64,000 bases of DNA from positions 31,651 through 95,650 of the forward strand of contig MGRJ01000006.1 in the NCBI GenBank assembly GCA_001798135.1, in the 5' to 3' direction. Source of the DNA: Deltaproteobacteria bacterium RIFCSPHIGHO2_02_FULL_40_28 (lineage in GTDB: Bacteria; UBA10199; 2-12-FULL-40-28). Below are positions 45,352 through 54,004 of the stretch, in pieces. Position 1 is the stretch's first letter; every line of letters starts with the position of its first letter. Made by a program: the position numbers and the translations under genes. Below the pieces are notes generated by a model. It had not been told where the DNA came from. It saw nothing but the letters and a program-made list of their open reading frames with translations, and did no database searches.

Positions 45352-47184
45352 CTATTCCACCGTTACACTTTTTGCCAAATTACGGGGTTGATCCACTTCG
45401 GCCCCACGAAGGTCTGCAACAAAGTAAGCCAAGAGTTGAAGCGGAAGTGAAATTAAAAGTGGGGTTAAGTACCACAAACTATCTGGAACATAAAAAACTT
45501 CATCATTTTGTTTTTCAAAACGTTTATCTCCCTCACTAGCTACAATAAATACAGAAGCACCTCTGGCTTTTACTTCTTGAATATTGGAAATCATTTTTTC
45601 ACACACGCGATCTTTAGGCGCCAAAGCCACCACAGGAGTATTGTGTTCTAAAAGAGCAATGGGGCCATGTTTCATTTCACCTGCGGCATAACCTTCGGCA
45701 TGTACATAAGATATTTCTTTAAGCTTTAAAGCCCCTTCCAAGGCAATAGGGAAATGAATCCCCCGCGCAATAAAGTAAAAATCACGTGAGTTCACAAATT
45801 TTTGAGCTATTTTTAAAATTTTTTCTTTTTCTTTGAGAAGATTTTCCATCACACGAGGAAGTTTGGATAATCCATCGATTGCCTTTTTTAAATACCTCTG
45901 ATCGATGGATTTTTTTCGTGCCCCAAAAGAAAGAGCCAGCATAAGTAAAACGGCTAATTGCGTGGTAAAGGCTTTGGTAGAGGCCACTCCAATTTCTGGA
46001 CCTGCATTTGTATACAGCGTTGCATGAGAAAGCCTGGGGATGGAAGAATCGATCACATTACAAATTGAAATTACTTTAGCTCCATGCTCACGTGCCATAG
46101 CCACACAGGCCAAAGTATCTGCTGTTTCACCTGATTGTGAAATGACCAAGAGTAGGGTTTTTTTATCAATGAAGGGTTCACGGTATCGAAACTCGCTGGC
46201 GGTATCCACACTCACGGGGATTTTAGCAATTGCTTCCATGTAATAACGCCCGGCCAAAGCTGCATGCCAACTGGTGCCACAGGCCACCATATAAAAACGA
46301 TTAAAATTTGGAAATCTACCCTTAAAAATTTTTTCGATTTCTGGAAAATGAATCTGATTTTTGTTTTTATTAATTCTTCCCAAAAGAGTATCGCGAATAG
46401 CAGTTGGCTGCTCCATGATTTCTTTCAACATGAAATGTTTGTAACCACCTTTTTCTGCCATATCTGCTGTCCATGCAATTTCCTTGATTGGTTTTTCAAT
46501 TTTTTTCAATTCTTTGGAATAAAAATCCACACTCTCTTCTGATAAAACAGCAATTTCATCATTTTCAAGAAAGGTAATTTGATTGGTATGCGCTAAAAAA
46601 GCGGGAATGTCTGAAGCTACAAAACATTCATGCTTCCCAAATCCAATAACAATGGGAGATGCTTTTTTGGCTACATACAAATGTTTTGGATCTTTTAAAT
46701 CCATAATAACCAAGGCGTAGGTTCCTTCTAAACATTTTAAAACTTGATCTAGAGCTAAAAGAAAATTTTCTTCTTTGGCCACATAAGCATCCATTAAATG
46801 ACAAACAATTTCGGAGTCAGTTTCGGATTTGAGTTCGCGTCCTTTGTGGGGAAGAAGTTTTTTTAATTCGAGGTAATTTTCGATAATTCCATTATGAACA
46901 ATGGCCACTCTTTTTGAAATATGGGGATGTGCATTTTTTTCGGATGGTTTTCCATGGGTAGCCCAACGAGTATGTCCAATACCAATTGTACCCTGGGGAG
47001 TTTTGGCTCCAATTTTATTTTCTAATTTGGAGAGCTTTCCTTCGGAGCGAAAAGCAGTAAGCTTGCCTTGATGAACCAAGGCCATACCCGCAGAATCGTA
47101 TCCACGGTATTCTAACCTTTTCAGCCCTTCTAAAAGAAGGGGCGCTGCCTCACGTTTTCCAATGTAACCAATAATACCGCACAT
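45352..47184 (-). CDS. glmS: Glutamine-fructose-6-phosphate aminotransferase (isomerizing)
   Basis: Makes glucosamine-6-phosphate for cell-wall and lipopolysaccharide synthesis. The 610-residue product has the Cys2 nucleophile (MCGIIGYIG), GHTRWATHG, and two SIS domains with the ACGTSWHA and SQSGETADT motifs, ending DQPRNLAKSVTVE. Full length. No glmS ribozyme was seen upstream. Confidence 0.98.
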   Translation of the reverse strand: MCGIIGYIGKREAAPLLLEGLKRLEYRGYDSAGMALVHQGKLTAFRSEGKLSKLENKIGAKTPQGTIGIGHTRWATHGKPSEKNAHPHISKRVAIVHNGIIENYLELKKLLPHKGRELKSETDSEIVCHLMDAYVAKEENFLLALDQVLKCLEGTYALVIMDLKDPKHLYVAKKASPIVIGFGKHECFVASDIPAFLAHTNQITFLENDEIAVLSEESVDFYSKELKKIEKPIKEIAWTADMAEKGGYKHFMLKEIMEQPTAIRDTLLGRINKNKNQIHFPEIEKIFKGRFPNFNRFYMVACGTSWHAALAGRYYMEAIAKIPVSVDTASEFRYREPFIDKKTLLLVISQSGETADTLACVAMAREHGAKVISICNVIDSSIPRLSHATLYTNAGPEIGVASTKAFTTQLAVLLMLALSFGARKKSIDQRYLKKAIDGLSKLPRVMENLLKEKEKILKIAQKFVNSRDFYFIARGIHFPIALEGALKLKEISYVHAEGYAAGEMKHGPIALLEHNTPVVALAPKDRVCEKMISNIQEVKARGASVFIVASEGDKRFEKQNDEVFYVPDSLWYLTPLLISLPLQLLAYFVADLRGAEVDQPRNLAKSVTVE

Positions 47185-47224
47185 AAATTATTAAAAATTT
47201 GATGTGCGAGTAAACGATATCGCT

Positions 47225-48163
47225 CTAAAAAAGGAAAGAAAATTTTCCTTTGTTTTGGTTCAAGCGATTAAGAGAAGCCTGGTACTTACCCTTTTTGATT
47301 TGTTGTTTCACTTCCCAGGAAACTTCGATGGGATCTTTTACCTTGTGTTTACGTTCAACAAGCTTTGCAGGTGCTAGATCATCAATAGGAATTTCAACTG
47401 ATTTAACTTGAGATAAATCGAGCACACGGGTTAGCGTTGCAACATCGATTTTTTCACTATTGATTCCAAAAGATTCAATTTCTGCTACAGCTTCCCCCTT
47501 ACGATCACGTCTATGACCATAAATATCGGGATGCGCGCGAAACATCCCATCCTTTACTTCAAAAAGATCATAAATGATATCAACAGGAATCGGGTTTGGA
47601 ATCTCTACATAATAGGATGAAGTGGTATTTTGCTGATATTGAACAAGAAGTGCGGGATCATTTTGATCGGTATGTTTGGATTGAATCCACCAGGCGAGAG
47701 TTTTAGCATCACGATTAAACATGCGCATGCATCCATGTGAAGCGGGTGTGCCTACACTGGTTTCTCTACTGGTACCATGAACAAGAATAGCTTCTCCCAA
47801 ACGCATTTTAACCGGACCTAAAGGGTTGCCAGGGCCTGGAGGAGTTGGTTTTTCATTTTTAGCCCATTCACTTTTTGGCGGCATCCACCAGGGGTTCCAT
47901 ACAATTTGATCTAATTGTCTTTTTCCTGTGGGAGTTTTAAAAGAAGCGGCTCCTACAGCTACGGGAAAGCGATACACAACGCGATCTCCCTCAAACAAAG
48001 TGAGTTCTCTTGCTGCAACATTGATTTGAATACGAGGATCTGCCTCTGCTACATAAGTTGGCTCATAATCATCAGAACTCTTCACGGCTTTTTGACCATC
48101 AGCACAAGAAACGAAATAAAGTACACAAAGAGTAAGCGTTCCAAACAGTGTGAACGATCGCAT
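47225..48163 (-). CDS. L,D-transpeptidase (YkuD) lipoprotein under a sigma54-type promoter
   Basis: Crosslinks peptidoglycan or attaches proteins to it. The 312-residue product has a lipoprotein signal (TLCVLYFVSCADG), a YkuD domain from about residue 45 and the catalytic HGTS...SHGCMRM motif near 130-150. A longer C-terminal region with an acidic/basic linker follows. A strong GAAGGAGGGG ribosome site precedes the ATG, and a sigma54 site ends 25 bases upstream, so its expression is probably conditional. Confidence 0.93.
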   Translation of the reverse strand: MRSFTLFGTLTLCVLYFVSCADGQKAVKSSDDYEPTYVAEADPRIQINVAARELTLFEGDRVVYRFPVAVGAASFKTPTGKRQLDQIVWNPWWMPPKSEWAKNEKPTPPGPGNPLGPVKMRLGEAILVHGTSRETSVGTPASHGCMRMFNRDAKTLAWWIQSKHTDQNDPALLVQYQQNTTSSYYVEIPNPIPVDIIYDLFEVKDGMFRAHPDIYGHRRDRKGEAVAEIESFGINSEKIDVATLTRVLDLSQVKSVEIPIDDLAPAKLVERKHKVKDPIEVSWEVKQQIKKGKYQASLNRLNQNKGKFSFLF

Positions 48164-48187
48164 ATCCCCTCCTTCATGCCCTTAAAA

Positions 48188-48203
48188 TGCAATTTGGATG
48201 CCA
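48188..48203 (-). promoter_or_regulatory. Sigma54 (-24/-12) promoter for the L,D-transpeptidase
   Basis: On the minus strand the site reads TGGCATCCAAATTGCA with 10 bases between GG and GC. The start near 48177 leaves a 14-base leader that still contains the AGGAGG ribosome site. Upstream (48204-48260) is very AT-rich, as at the 7923 promoter. Confidence 0.8.
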
Positions 48204-48286
48204 TTAATGGCCAATTGAAATATAAAAATATATAATATTTTCATATACTTATATACAAAATGAACAAAGATAATGAGAATGAATAG

Positions 48287-49303
48287 TCAAAAATTTGACG
48301 ATAGGGGCTTTTTGCAGGCTAGTTTTAAAATCTTTTGGATAAGCTCTGGATAACTTAGGCCTCTTTTAAGGGCAGAAAGAGCAAAATCTTCATCGGGTGC
48401 AATATAGGGGTTTGGATTAGCTTCAATAAGCATAATTTGATTATCGGGAGTAAGTCGTAAATCCATGCGGCCATAACCTGTGATTTGCAAAAGATCATAG
48501 GCTTGTTTGCAAATTGTATTGATTTGCTCCATCACTCCTTCTGAAAAAGGATGAGCAAAACGATTTTTAATTCCCCACTTCTGCCGATATTTTTCATCCC
48601 ACTTGGCTTTAAAGGTAGCAAACTTGGGTTCATGTTGTGGCACCCCTTCAAAAACCATTTCTCGGCAGGGAAAAACTTCAAGCTGCAAATTACCAATAAG
48701 GCTTACATACAACTCGCGCCCTACCATGTATTCTTCTACCAAAGCATCGGTATGAAAAGTATCGTGTACATAGCGTACACGAGAGATATAATCTTTTTCA
48801 TGATCCACAAGTGAATTAAGCGAAATACCATAAGAAGCTTCTTCCTTTAAGGGTTTTACTAAAACAGGAAATTGAATTTTTTCGGGAAGTAAAATTCGTT
48901 TTCCTTGTTTGATAACTGCAAACTGGGGAGTACGAATGTGATGAAAAGAAAGCAACTCTTTAGCCAAGGCTTTATTTTTACAAATCAACATTCCAGCCGA
49001 AGAACACCCTGTATACGGAATACCAATAAGTTCTAAAAGAGCCACCACATTCATATCCAATACAGGATTATTGGAAAAAATTTCTGTTAAATTAAAAACA
49101 ACATCGGGTGGATTATTTTTAATAAGGGAAACCAAGGGAAGAATATCATGATACAAGCCAAGACAAATAACCTCATGCCCTAATTCAAGTAAAGCTTCTC
49201 TTACTGCTTTTTCAGCTTTCCAATCTGGTTTTTTAAATTCTTCTTCAAAACAAAAATCTTCGGGAGGCTCAAACGGCGAATCAAAAATAAGAAGAACCTG
49301 CAT
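48287..49303 (-). CDS. ATP-grasp ligase, D-Ala-D-Ala ligase-like
   Basis: From ATG 49303 (MQVLLIFDSP) the product is 338 residues; two Met codons upstream are possible. The order of motifs fits the D-alanine-D-alanine ligase fold: PPDVVFNLTE, GIPYTGCSSAGM, FPVLVKPLKEEASYGI and a C-terminal LMLIEANPNPYIAP. Similar proteins in other bacteria are annotated as Ddl-like ligases with unknown substrates. It lies beside an L,D-transpeptidase, which suggests a cell-wall role, but the actual substrate cannot be told. Confidence 0.82.
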   Translation of the reverse strand: MQVLLIFDSPFEPPEDFCFEEEFKKPDWKAEKAVREALLELGHEVICLGLYHDILPLVSLIKNNPPDVVFNLTEIFSNNPVLDMNVVALLELIGIPYTGCSSAGMLICKNKALAKELLSFHHIRTPQFAVIKQGKRILLPEKIQFPVLVKPLKEEASYGISLNSLVDHEKDYISRVRYVHDTFHTDALVEEYMVGRELYVSLIGNLQLEVFPCREMVFEGVPQHEPKFATFKAKWDEKYRQKWGIKNRFAHPFSEGVMEQINTICKQAYDLLQITGYGRMDLRLTPDNQIMLIEANPNPYIAPDEDFALSALKRGLSYPELIQKILKLACKKPLSSNF

Positions 49304-49391
49304 TTTCTTTCTGAAAGACATAAAGAAATTATACGCTGAGCATTCTATCAAACCAATTGCAAAATTTAAAACCCTTTGTCATGCTGATATC

Positions 49392-50414
49392 TTGAAACCT
49401 CTTGCTTTAGTTACAGGTGCAACTGGCTTTATTGGTAATGCTGTAGCCCGTACCCTTTTAAAATCAGAACGTACTGTTCGTGTACTCATTCGTAAAAATT
49501 CTGATCGAACTCTCTTAAATGATTTAGATGTAGAAATTTTTGAGGGTGATTTGCGTTATCCTGAAAGTTTAAATGAAACAATCCGAGGCTGTGCTGAACT
49601 GTATCATGTAGCTGCCCAATATACTTTTTTTAATCCTAAACCCGATGAAATTTATTCCAGCAATGTGCAAGGCACACACAATATTCTTTCGGCAGCTCTG
49701 ACTCACTGCGTCAGTCGTGTTGTTTATACTTCAACAGTAGGTGCTATTGGCATTCCCCATAATCAAAAACCTGGGGATGAAAATACACAGATCACAATTG
49801 CCGATTGTAGAGGTCATTACAAGCGTTCAAAATTTTTAGCTGAGCAAGAGGCTTTAAATTTTTTTAAAAAAGGATTACCTGTGGTGATTGTTAATCCCAG
49901 CGCCCCCATTGGTGTTCGTGATATTAAACCCACCCCTACAGGAAAAATGATTTTAGATTTTCTCAATCGCAAAATGCCTGCTTACATGGATACAGGTTTA
50001 AACTTAGTTGATGTAGAAGATGTAGCAACAGGGCATCTCCTGGCTTCCGAAAAAGGAAAACCTGGAGAGCGTTATATTTTAGGAAATCAAAATTTAAGTT
50101 TACAAGAAATTTTACAACTTCTTTCAGAACTAACAGGTTTATCTGCTCCCAAAATTAAAGTTCCCTACTCTTTAGCCTTGGGTTCAGCTTACTTAAGTGA
50201 AGCCTGGGCCCGTTTTACAAAACAACCACCCTTAATTGAAATTGAAGCTGTGAAGTTGGGTAAGAAAATGATGTTTTTTAATCCTCAAAAAGCCATTCGA
50301 GAATTAGGCCTTCCTCAAACTCCTGTTAAAATTGCTCTTAAAAAAGCAGTAGATTGGTATGTAACAAATGGTTATGTTAAAAAAGAAATTCAAGAAAGGT
50401 TAGGTATCCTATGA
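49392..50414 (+). CDS. NAD-dependent sugar epimerase/reductase, HpnA-like
   Basis: A 340-residue SDR of the extended class. It has the Rossmann motif VTGATGFIGNAVA, VYTSTVGAIG, the catalytic Tyr and Lys in GHYKRSKFLAE, and the family blocks PTPTGKMILDFLN and YMDTGLNLVDVEDVATGH, which match hopanoid-associated sugar epimerase (HpnA). The start is a TTG; no ATG fits. No squalene-hopene cyclase is in this window, so the hopanoid link is by family only. It overlaps the next gene by 4 bases. Confidence 0.85.
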   Translation: MKPLALVTGATGFIGNAVARTLLKSERTVRVLIRKNSDRTLLNDLDVEIFEGDLRYPESLNETIRGCAELYHVAAQYTFFNPKPDEIYSSNVQGTHNILSAALTHCVSRVVYTSTVGAIGIPHNQKPGDENTQITIADCRGHYKRSKFLAEQEALNFFKKGLPVVIVNPSAPIGVRDIKPTPTGKMILDFLNRKMPAYMDTGLNLVDVEDVATGHLLASEKGKPGERYILGNQNLSLQEILQLLSELTGLSAPKIKVPYSLALGSAYLSEAWARFTKQPPLIEIEAVKLGKKMMFFNPQKAIRELGLPQTPVKIALKKAVDWYVTNGYVKKEIQERLGIL

Positions 50415-51343
50415 ATCAACCCAGTGCTTTTTCTTTGGTGATGAAAACCATCCCCTTTATTTTTCTTCGTTTTTTTGTTTATTCGGTCTTTGCAATTTTA
50501 ACCCTCATTTATTTTGGTTTGGTTTATCTGTTAGGCCAAACAGTTGTTGGTATTCATGAAAATGTACGGATTGCTGTATGGATTTTGGGTATCCTCGTTT
50601 CATTTCCTCTCAATCGTCTTGTTAAAGAATATTTACTCTACATGGTTAAAGCAGCACATGTTGCCGTACTTGCAGAGCTGGCAACCAAAGGAGAACTTCC
50701 ACCAGGAAGATCTCAAATTTCTTGGGGAAGAGAACAAGTTCAAAAACGTTTTGGCCAGGCTTCAGTTCTTTTTTTGATGGATCGCTTGGTAAACGGAGTT
50801 ATTGGAGCCATCAATGGAATGATGCGGGGAATGGGAAATGTTTTTGGGGGTATTCCTGGGCTCTCGGGTTTAATTAAACTAGCCAACACAGTTTTATATT
50901 TTAGTTTAACTTATGTGGACGAATCCATTTTAGCGCGTAATTTTTTACATCAAAATGAATCCATGTGGAAAAGTGCAGAAACAGGATTAATCTTATATGC
51001 ACAAGCTTGGAAGGAAATTTTAAAAACAGCTTTTATTGTAGGACTAGTGAGTATTCTTGTTTTCCCAATTTTATTTGTTGTGCTTTTAGTTCCTGCATTA
51101 GCCATAGGACATGCCTTTCCGCTTCTTCAAGTAGGAGCCATCTTAGCAGCTATTTTATTTAGCTTTGTTTTAAAAACAGCCTTTTTAGATCCGTGGACTT
51201 TATCAAGTATGATTTTAACTTATCTAAAAGCAACCGAAGGTTTAACTCCCAACCCTGAATGGACCCAGAAATTAGAAATGGTTTCATCGAAGTTTAAAAA
51301 ATTAAAAGCACAGGCAAGCCAACCTACACCGCAGATTTTTTAA
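50411..51343 (+). CDS. Polytopic membrane protein of unknown function
   Basis: The 310-residue product has about two N-terminal hydrophobic helices (residues 15-45, 55-75) and two or three near 205-265, with a Gly-rich amphipathic middle (VIGAINGMMRGMGNVFGG). I recognise no family. It is translationally coupled to the HpnA-like gene by an ATGA overlap and probably shares its pathway. Confidence 0.75.
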   Translation: MNQPSAFSLVMKTIPFIFLRFFVYSVFAILTLIYFGLVYLLGQTVVGIHENVRIAVWILGILVSFPLNRLVKEYLLYMVKAAHVAVLAELATKGELPPGRSQISWGREQVQKRFGQASVLFLMDRLVNGVIGAINGMMRGMGNVFGGIPGLSGLIKLANTVLYFSLTYVDESILARNFLHQNESMWKSAETGLILYAQAWKEILKTAFIVGLVSILVFPILFVVLLVPALAIGHAFPLLQVGAILAAILFSFVLKTAFLDPWTLSSMILTYLKATEGLTPNPEWTQKLEMVSSKFKKLKAQASQPTPQIF

Positions 51344-51464
51344 GGTTAAGAAAAAAATTAATTCCTGTTTCTTCGGCTTCAATATTCACCTCAACTGTTA
51401 CCGTCCATCGGGATGATTTAAAAATTGAGTATGAGATGGAGTGTGAAGATTAATTTGAATATTT

Positions 51465-51522
51465 ATGCAATAAAATAATACATTTGATTGCATTTTTTTA
51501 TTGCATATGTCATGATTATTGT
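51465..51522 (+). promoter_or_regulatory. Promoter/operator of the Panacea-MazF pair (leaderless)
   Basis: The inverted repeat ATGCAATAAA (51465-51474) and TTTATTGCAT (51497-51506) brackets the core. TTGCAT (51488-51493), a 17-base spacer and CATGAT (51511-51516) form a weak promoter ending 6 bases before the ATG at 51523, so the message should be leaderless. One repeat arm lies in the spacer, as expected for autorepression. The 120 bases before it hold only a short frame without a start codon. Confidence 0.55.
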
Positions 51523-52380
51523 ATGATCAAAAAAATTGAATTCACAGAAATTGATTTAGGTAAAAGAATTCAAGCGCTTAGAGAAAGTTTTGGGTTGTCC
51601 CAAGAAGCTCTTGCGAAACATCTTGGAATTACTCGACAAGCTATAGGTCAGATTGAAAAAGGAGATAGAAAAGTTAATAGCCTTGAGATTATAAAATTAG
51701 CCTCTTTTTTGTCCATCTCGGTGGAAGATCTTTTGAGTTCCAACAAAAAGCAACTCAATGATCCTCAGCATTCTCATAAAATATCAGAAATTAAATTTGA
51801 TGCTGAAAAACTACAAAATCTTCTTCTGTATATTTTAGAGAAATGTGGAGGAAAACCAAATGTTGGAGAAACGGTTCTCTACAAACTACTTTATTTTATT
51901 GATTTTGAAGCTACCGAATTTTTTGGGCATCCCATCACAGGAATGCCTTATGTACGTCTTCAATATGGACCGGTTCCAAAAAAAAAAGAATACGAGAAGG
52001 TCCTTCAACAGATGATTAAAAATAATCAACTTAAAATCATTTTTCACGAATACCATGGGTTGCGACAGAAGCGTTATATTAACTTAAGTGAACCTGATCG
52101 GAAAATTTTTTCGAAAGTTGAAGAAGAAATTATTAACCGTAATCTTCTACAACTTTCTGATATGGGAGCAGCGGAAATAACACATTATGTCCATGGTGAT
52201 ATCCCATGGAAACAAACTCCAGAAAATAAAATAATTGATTATAATCTCGCATTTTTAAGGGAACTCCCCTATTCACGTTTTGATCATCAAGTTTTGCAAG
52301 AAGAAGCTACGTCCAATGATATTCTGAAAGAATTAGGTCCCATTTCGGAAGAAGAAGCAAAATATTATAAAAATCTATGA
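51523..52380 (+). CDS. HTH-Panacea (DUF4065) antitoxin
   Basis: From ATG 51523 the product is 285 residues. Residues about 8-62 are an XRE-type helix-turn-helix (GKRIQALRESFGLSQEALAK, then GITRQAIGQIEKG). From about residue 85 it matches the Panacea/SocA-like domain, with VGETVLYKLLYFIDF, the ITGMPYVRLQYGPVP core and SDMGAAEITHYVHG. Panacea is known as an antitoxin domain that partners many unrelated toxins. The stop overlaps the MazF-like gene by 4 bases. It should bind the palindromes upstream. Confidence 0.85.
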   Translation: MIKKIEFTEIDLGKRIQALRESFGLSQEALAKHLGITRQAIGQIEKGDRKVNSLEIIKLASFLSISVEDLLSSNKKQLNDPQHSHKISEIKFDAEKLQNLLLYILEKCGGKPNVGETVLYKLLYFIDFEATEFFGHPITGMPYVRLQYGPVPKKKEYEKVLQQMIKNNQLKIIFHEYHGLRQKRYINLSEPDRKIFSKVEEEIINRNLLQLSDMGAAEITHYVHGDIPWKQTPENKIIDYNLAFLRELPYSRFDHQVLQEEATSNDILKELGPISEEEAKYYKNL

Positions 52381-52733
52381 ATTCTATAGATACTCATCCC
52401 AAATATGGTGAAGTTTATCTCGTAAATTTCGACCCAAGCACAGGCCACGAATATCAAAAAATGCGTCCCGCTATAGTGATTCAATCAGACGATCAACTGA
52501 AAAGGACAAGCCTTGTAACTATTATGCCATTAACCTCACAAATTAGAAAAAAATGGCCAGAAGATATTTTGGTCAAAAAAAACCATTCAAACTGTTTATT
52601 CGCTGACTCAATTATCAAAGTCCACAGTATTGCCTCATTTGATAAAGCACGATTTATTAAAAAAATTGGTGTACTTGACAAGCAAACTATGGACGAAATT
52701 AAAACCTATCTTAAAATTCACTTTGGCCTTTAA
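52377..52733 (+). CDS. MazF/PemK-family endoribonuclease toxin
   Basis: The 118-residue product has the MazF fold: YGEVYLVNFDPSTGHEYQK, then MRPAIVIQSDD and SLVTIMPLTSQ, with the catalytic Arg in KMRP and a Thr/Ser in the strand. MazF toxins cut mRNA at short sequences. It is coupled to the Panacea antitoxin gene rather than a MazE-type one. Its 3' end overlaps the convergent amidohydrolase gene by 4 bases. Confidence 0.88.
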   Translation: MNSIDTHPKYGEVYLVNFDPSTGHEYQKMRPAIVIQSDDQLKRTSLVTIMPLTSQIRKKWPEDILVKKNHSNCLFADSIIKVHSIASFDKARFIKKIGVLDKQTMDEIKTYLKIHFGL

Positions 52734-53905
52734 AAATTAAAAAGTTTTTCAGCATTTTCAAAAGCGATTTTTTTGGCCAGATCGGAAGGTAAACCCTTTA
52801 AAATATAAACTGAACCATGATCACTCTGTGGAAAAGGTTTTGTTTTTCCTGGAATCCCATAAAATTGATCAGCACCCAAAACAAAACGATCTGGAAATTC
52901 CTGCAAAAAAGCCAACCAAGCTGGTTTTAACTGGTTGTTTTCCACCGGACGATTTTGACCACTGGAAAGTCCACCATCCAAATATTTAAGACTCATATAA
53001 AGATTGGGATGAGCTTGCAGCAATCGTCTTAAAAGAGAAAGGCTCATCTGCCCTGTATTATCCCAACCGATATGAACCCAAATAATTTTAGCATCACGAT
53101 TGTGGGACAACAGTCTTTCAAGAGCCGGAATATTGGCCTTGAGAACAGAGGGGTTAGGAGGGCTTTGAAAACCTTGAGGGAGAGACATCTCCTTTTCAAG
53201 AGCCTCCATGTGGAGATCAATGGGTATACTATATTGGGCTGCAATATCCGCTAAAGCCAAGAAAAGAGGATGATCCGGAGAAGCATCGATATAGGGATGC
53301 CCAGCCCGAAAGGAAAGATGGCTTGCTGTCATTTCACCAAAACCAATAGCACCTGACCGGGCTATTTCATGGGCTTTTTCTTCAAACCTTTTTTTGAGTG
53401 AATCACTAACCCCTCCCACATGAAGGGCCTCTTGAATCATTGGGTTAAGACTGCCTCCACCACCTACAAAACTAAAACTGTCTGGGTATTTTTGAGCTAT
53501 ACCTTTTAAAACTTCATAATCATACTGAGTAGAGGCCTCCTTCTGATACTGAGTTGGCGGAGGCATAATCAACATTCTTGTCATATTCAGTTGTTTCATC
53601 CGTACCATTGCGTTTTGAGCAGCAGCATCAAAATCTCTTTGCTTACTTGAACCGCTTCCATAAATACCGTAAATACCGTTTAAATGCATATGAGTTTCAA
53701 TATAACCAATGGCACTTGGACTTACTACTTGTTGCTGCATCCCTGCCTGCATACCTGTGGGTGTGGTTTGTTGTGATCTTTCAGAATTAAAACGTTTCCA
53801 CGGAGGAGGGTCTCCTCGATGATGAGGTTGTGCCAAAATTTCAGAGGTAACCAAAAATAGAAGTCCTACAAAGCAAAAAATAAAAATTTGTTTTAAAGAA
53901 AGCAT
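52730..53905 (-). CDS. Exported amidohydrolase-family protein
   Basis: From ATG 53905, preceded by AGGAGGGGG, the product is 391 residues with a signal peptide (MLSLKQIFIFCFVGLLFLVT, cleavage near LAQ). A Gln/Thr/Pro-rich linker follows, then a TIM-barrel amidohydrolase: metal motif ETHMHLNG, later PIDLHMEAL, IWVHIGWD and the terminal Asp in LGADQFYG. It should act in the periplasm; the substrate is unknown. A longer frame to 53992 has no ribosome site. Confidence 0.82.
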   Translation of the reverse strand: MLSLKQIFIFCFVGLLFLVTSEILAQPHHRGDPPPWKRFNSERSQQTTPTGMQAGMQQQVVSPSAIGYIETHMHLNGIYGIYGSGSSKQRDFDAAAQNAMVRMKQLNMTRMLIMPPPTQYQKEASTQYDYEVLKGIAQKYPDSFSFVGGGGSLNPMIQEALHVGGVSDSLKKRFEEKAHEIARSGAIGFGEMTASHLSFRAGHPYIDASPDHPLFLALADIAAQYSIPIDLHMEALEKEMSLPQGFQSPPNPSVLKANIPALERLLSHNRDAKIIWVHIGWDNTGQMSLSLLRRLLQAHPNLYMSLKYLDGGLSSGQNRPVENNQLKPAWLAFLQEFPDRFVLGADQFYGIPGKTKPFPQSDHGSVYILKGLPSDLAKKIAFENAEKLFNF

Positions 53906-54004
53906 ACCCCCTCCTGTTATCATACATCGGTGCCTGGCACACGCGCAAAAAGGTGTACAGAGAAGGCCGCAACTTCTTTGAAATGTGGCCATAAACCTGC
54001 AAAT

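Noticed and set aside
45129..45539. Protein-coding frame on the plus strand across the glmS 3' end
   Set aside because: It is antisense to glmS and the helicase and consists largely of translated CCCTCTCCC repeats.
47185..47224. glmS ribozyme upstream of glmS
   Set aside because: The gap is too short and lacks the ribozyme core.
51344..51453. Short plus-strand frame ending IEYEMECED after the membrane protein gene
   Set aside because: It has no start codon and overlaps the previous gene in another frame; at best a remnant.
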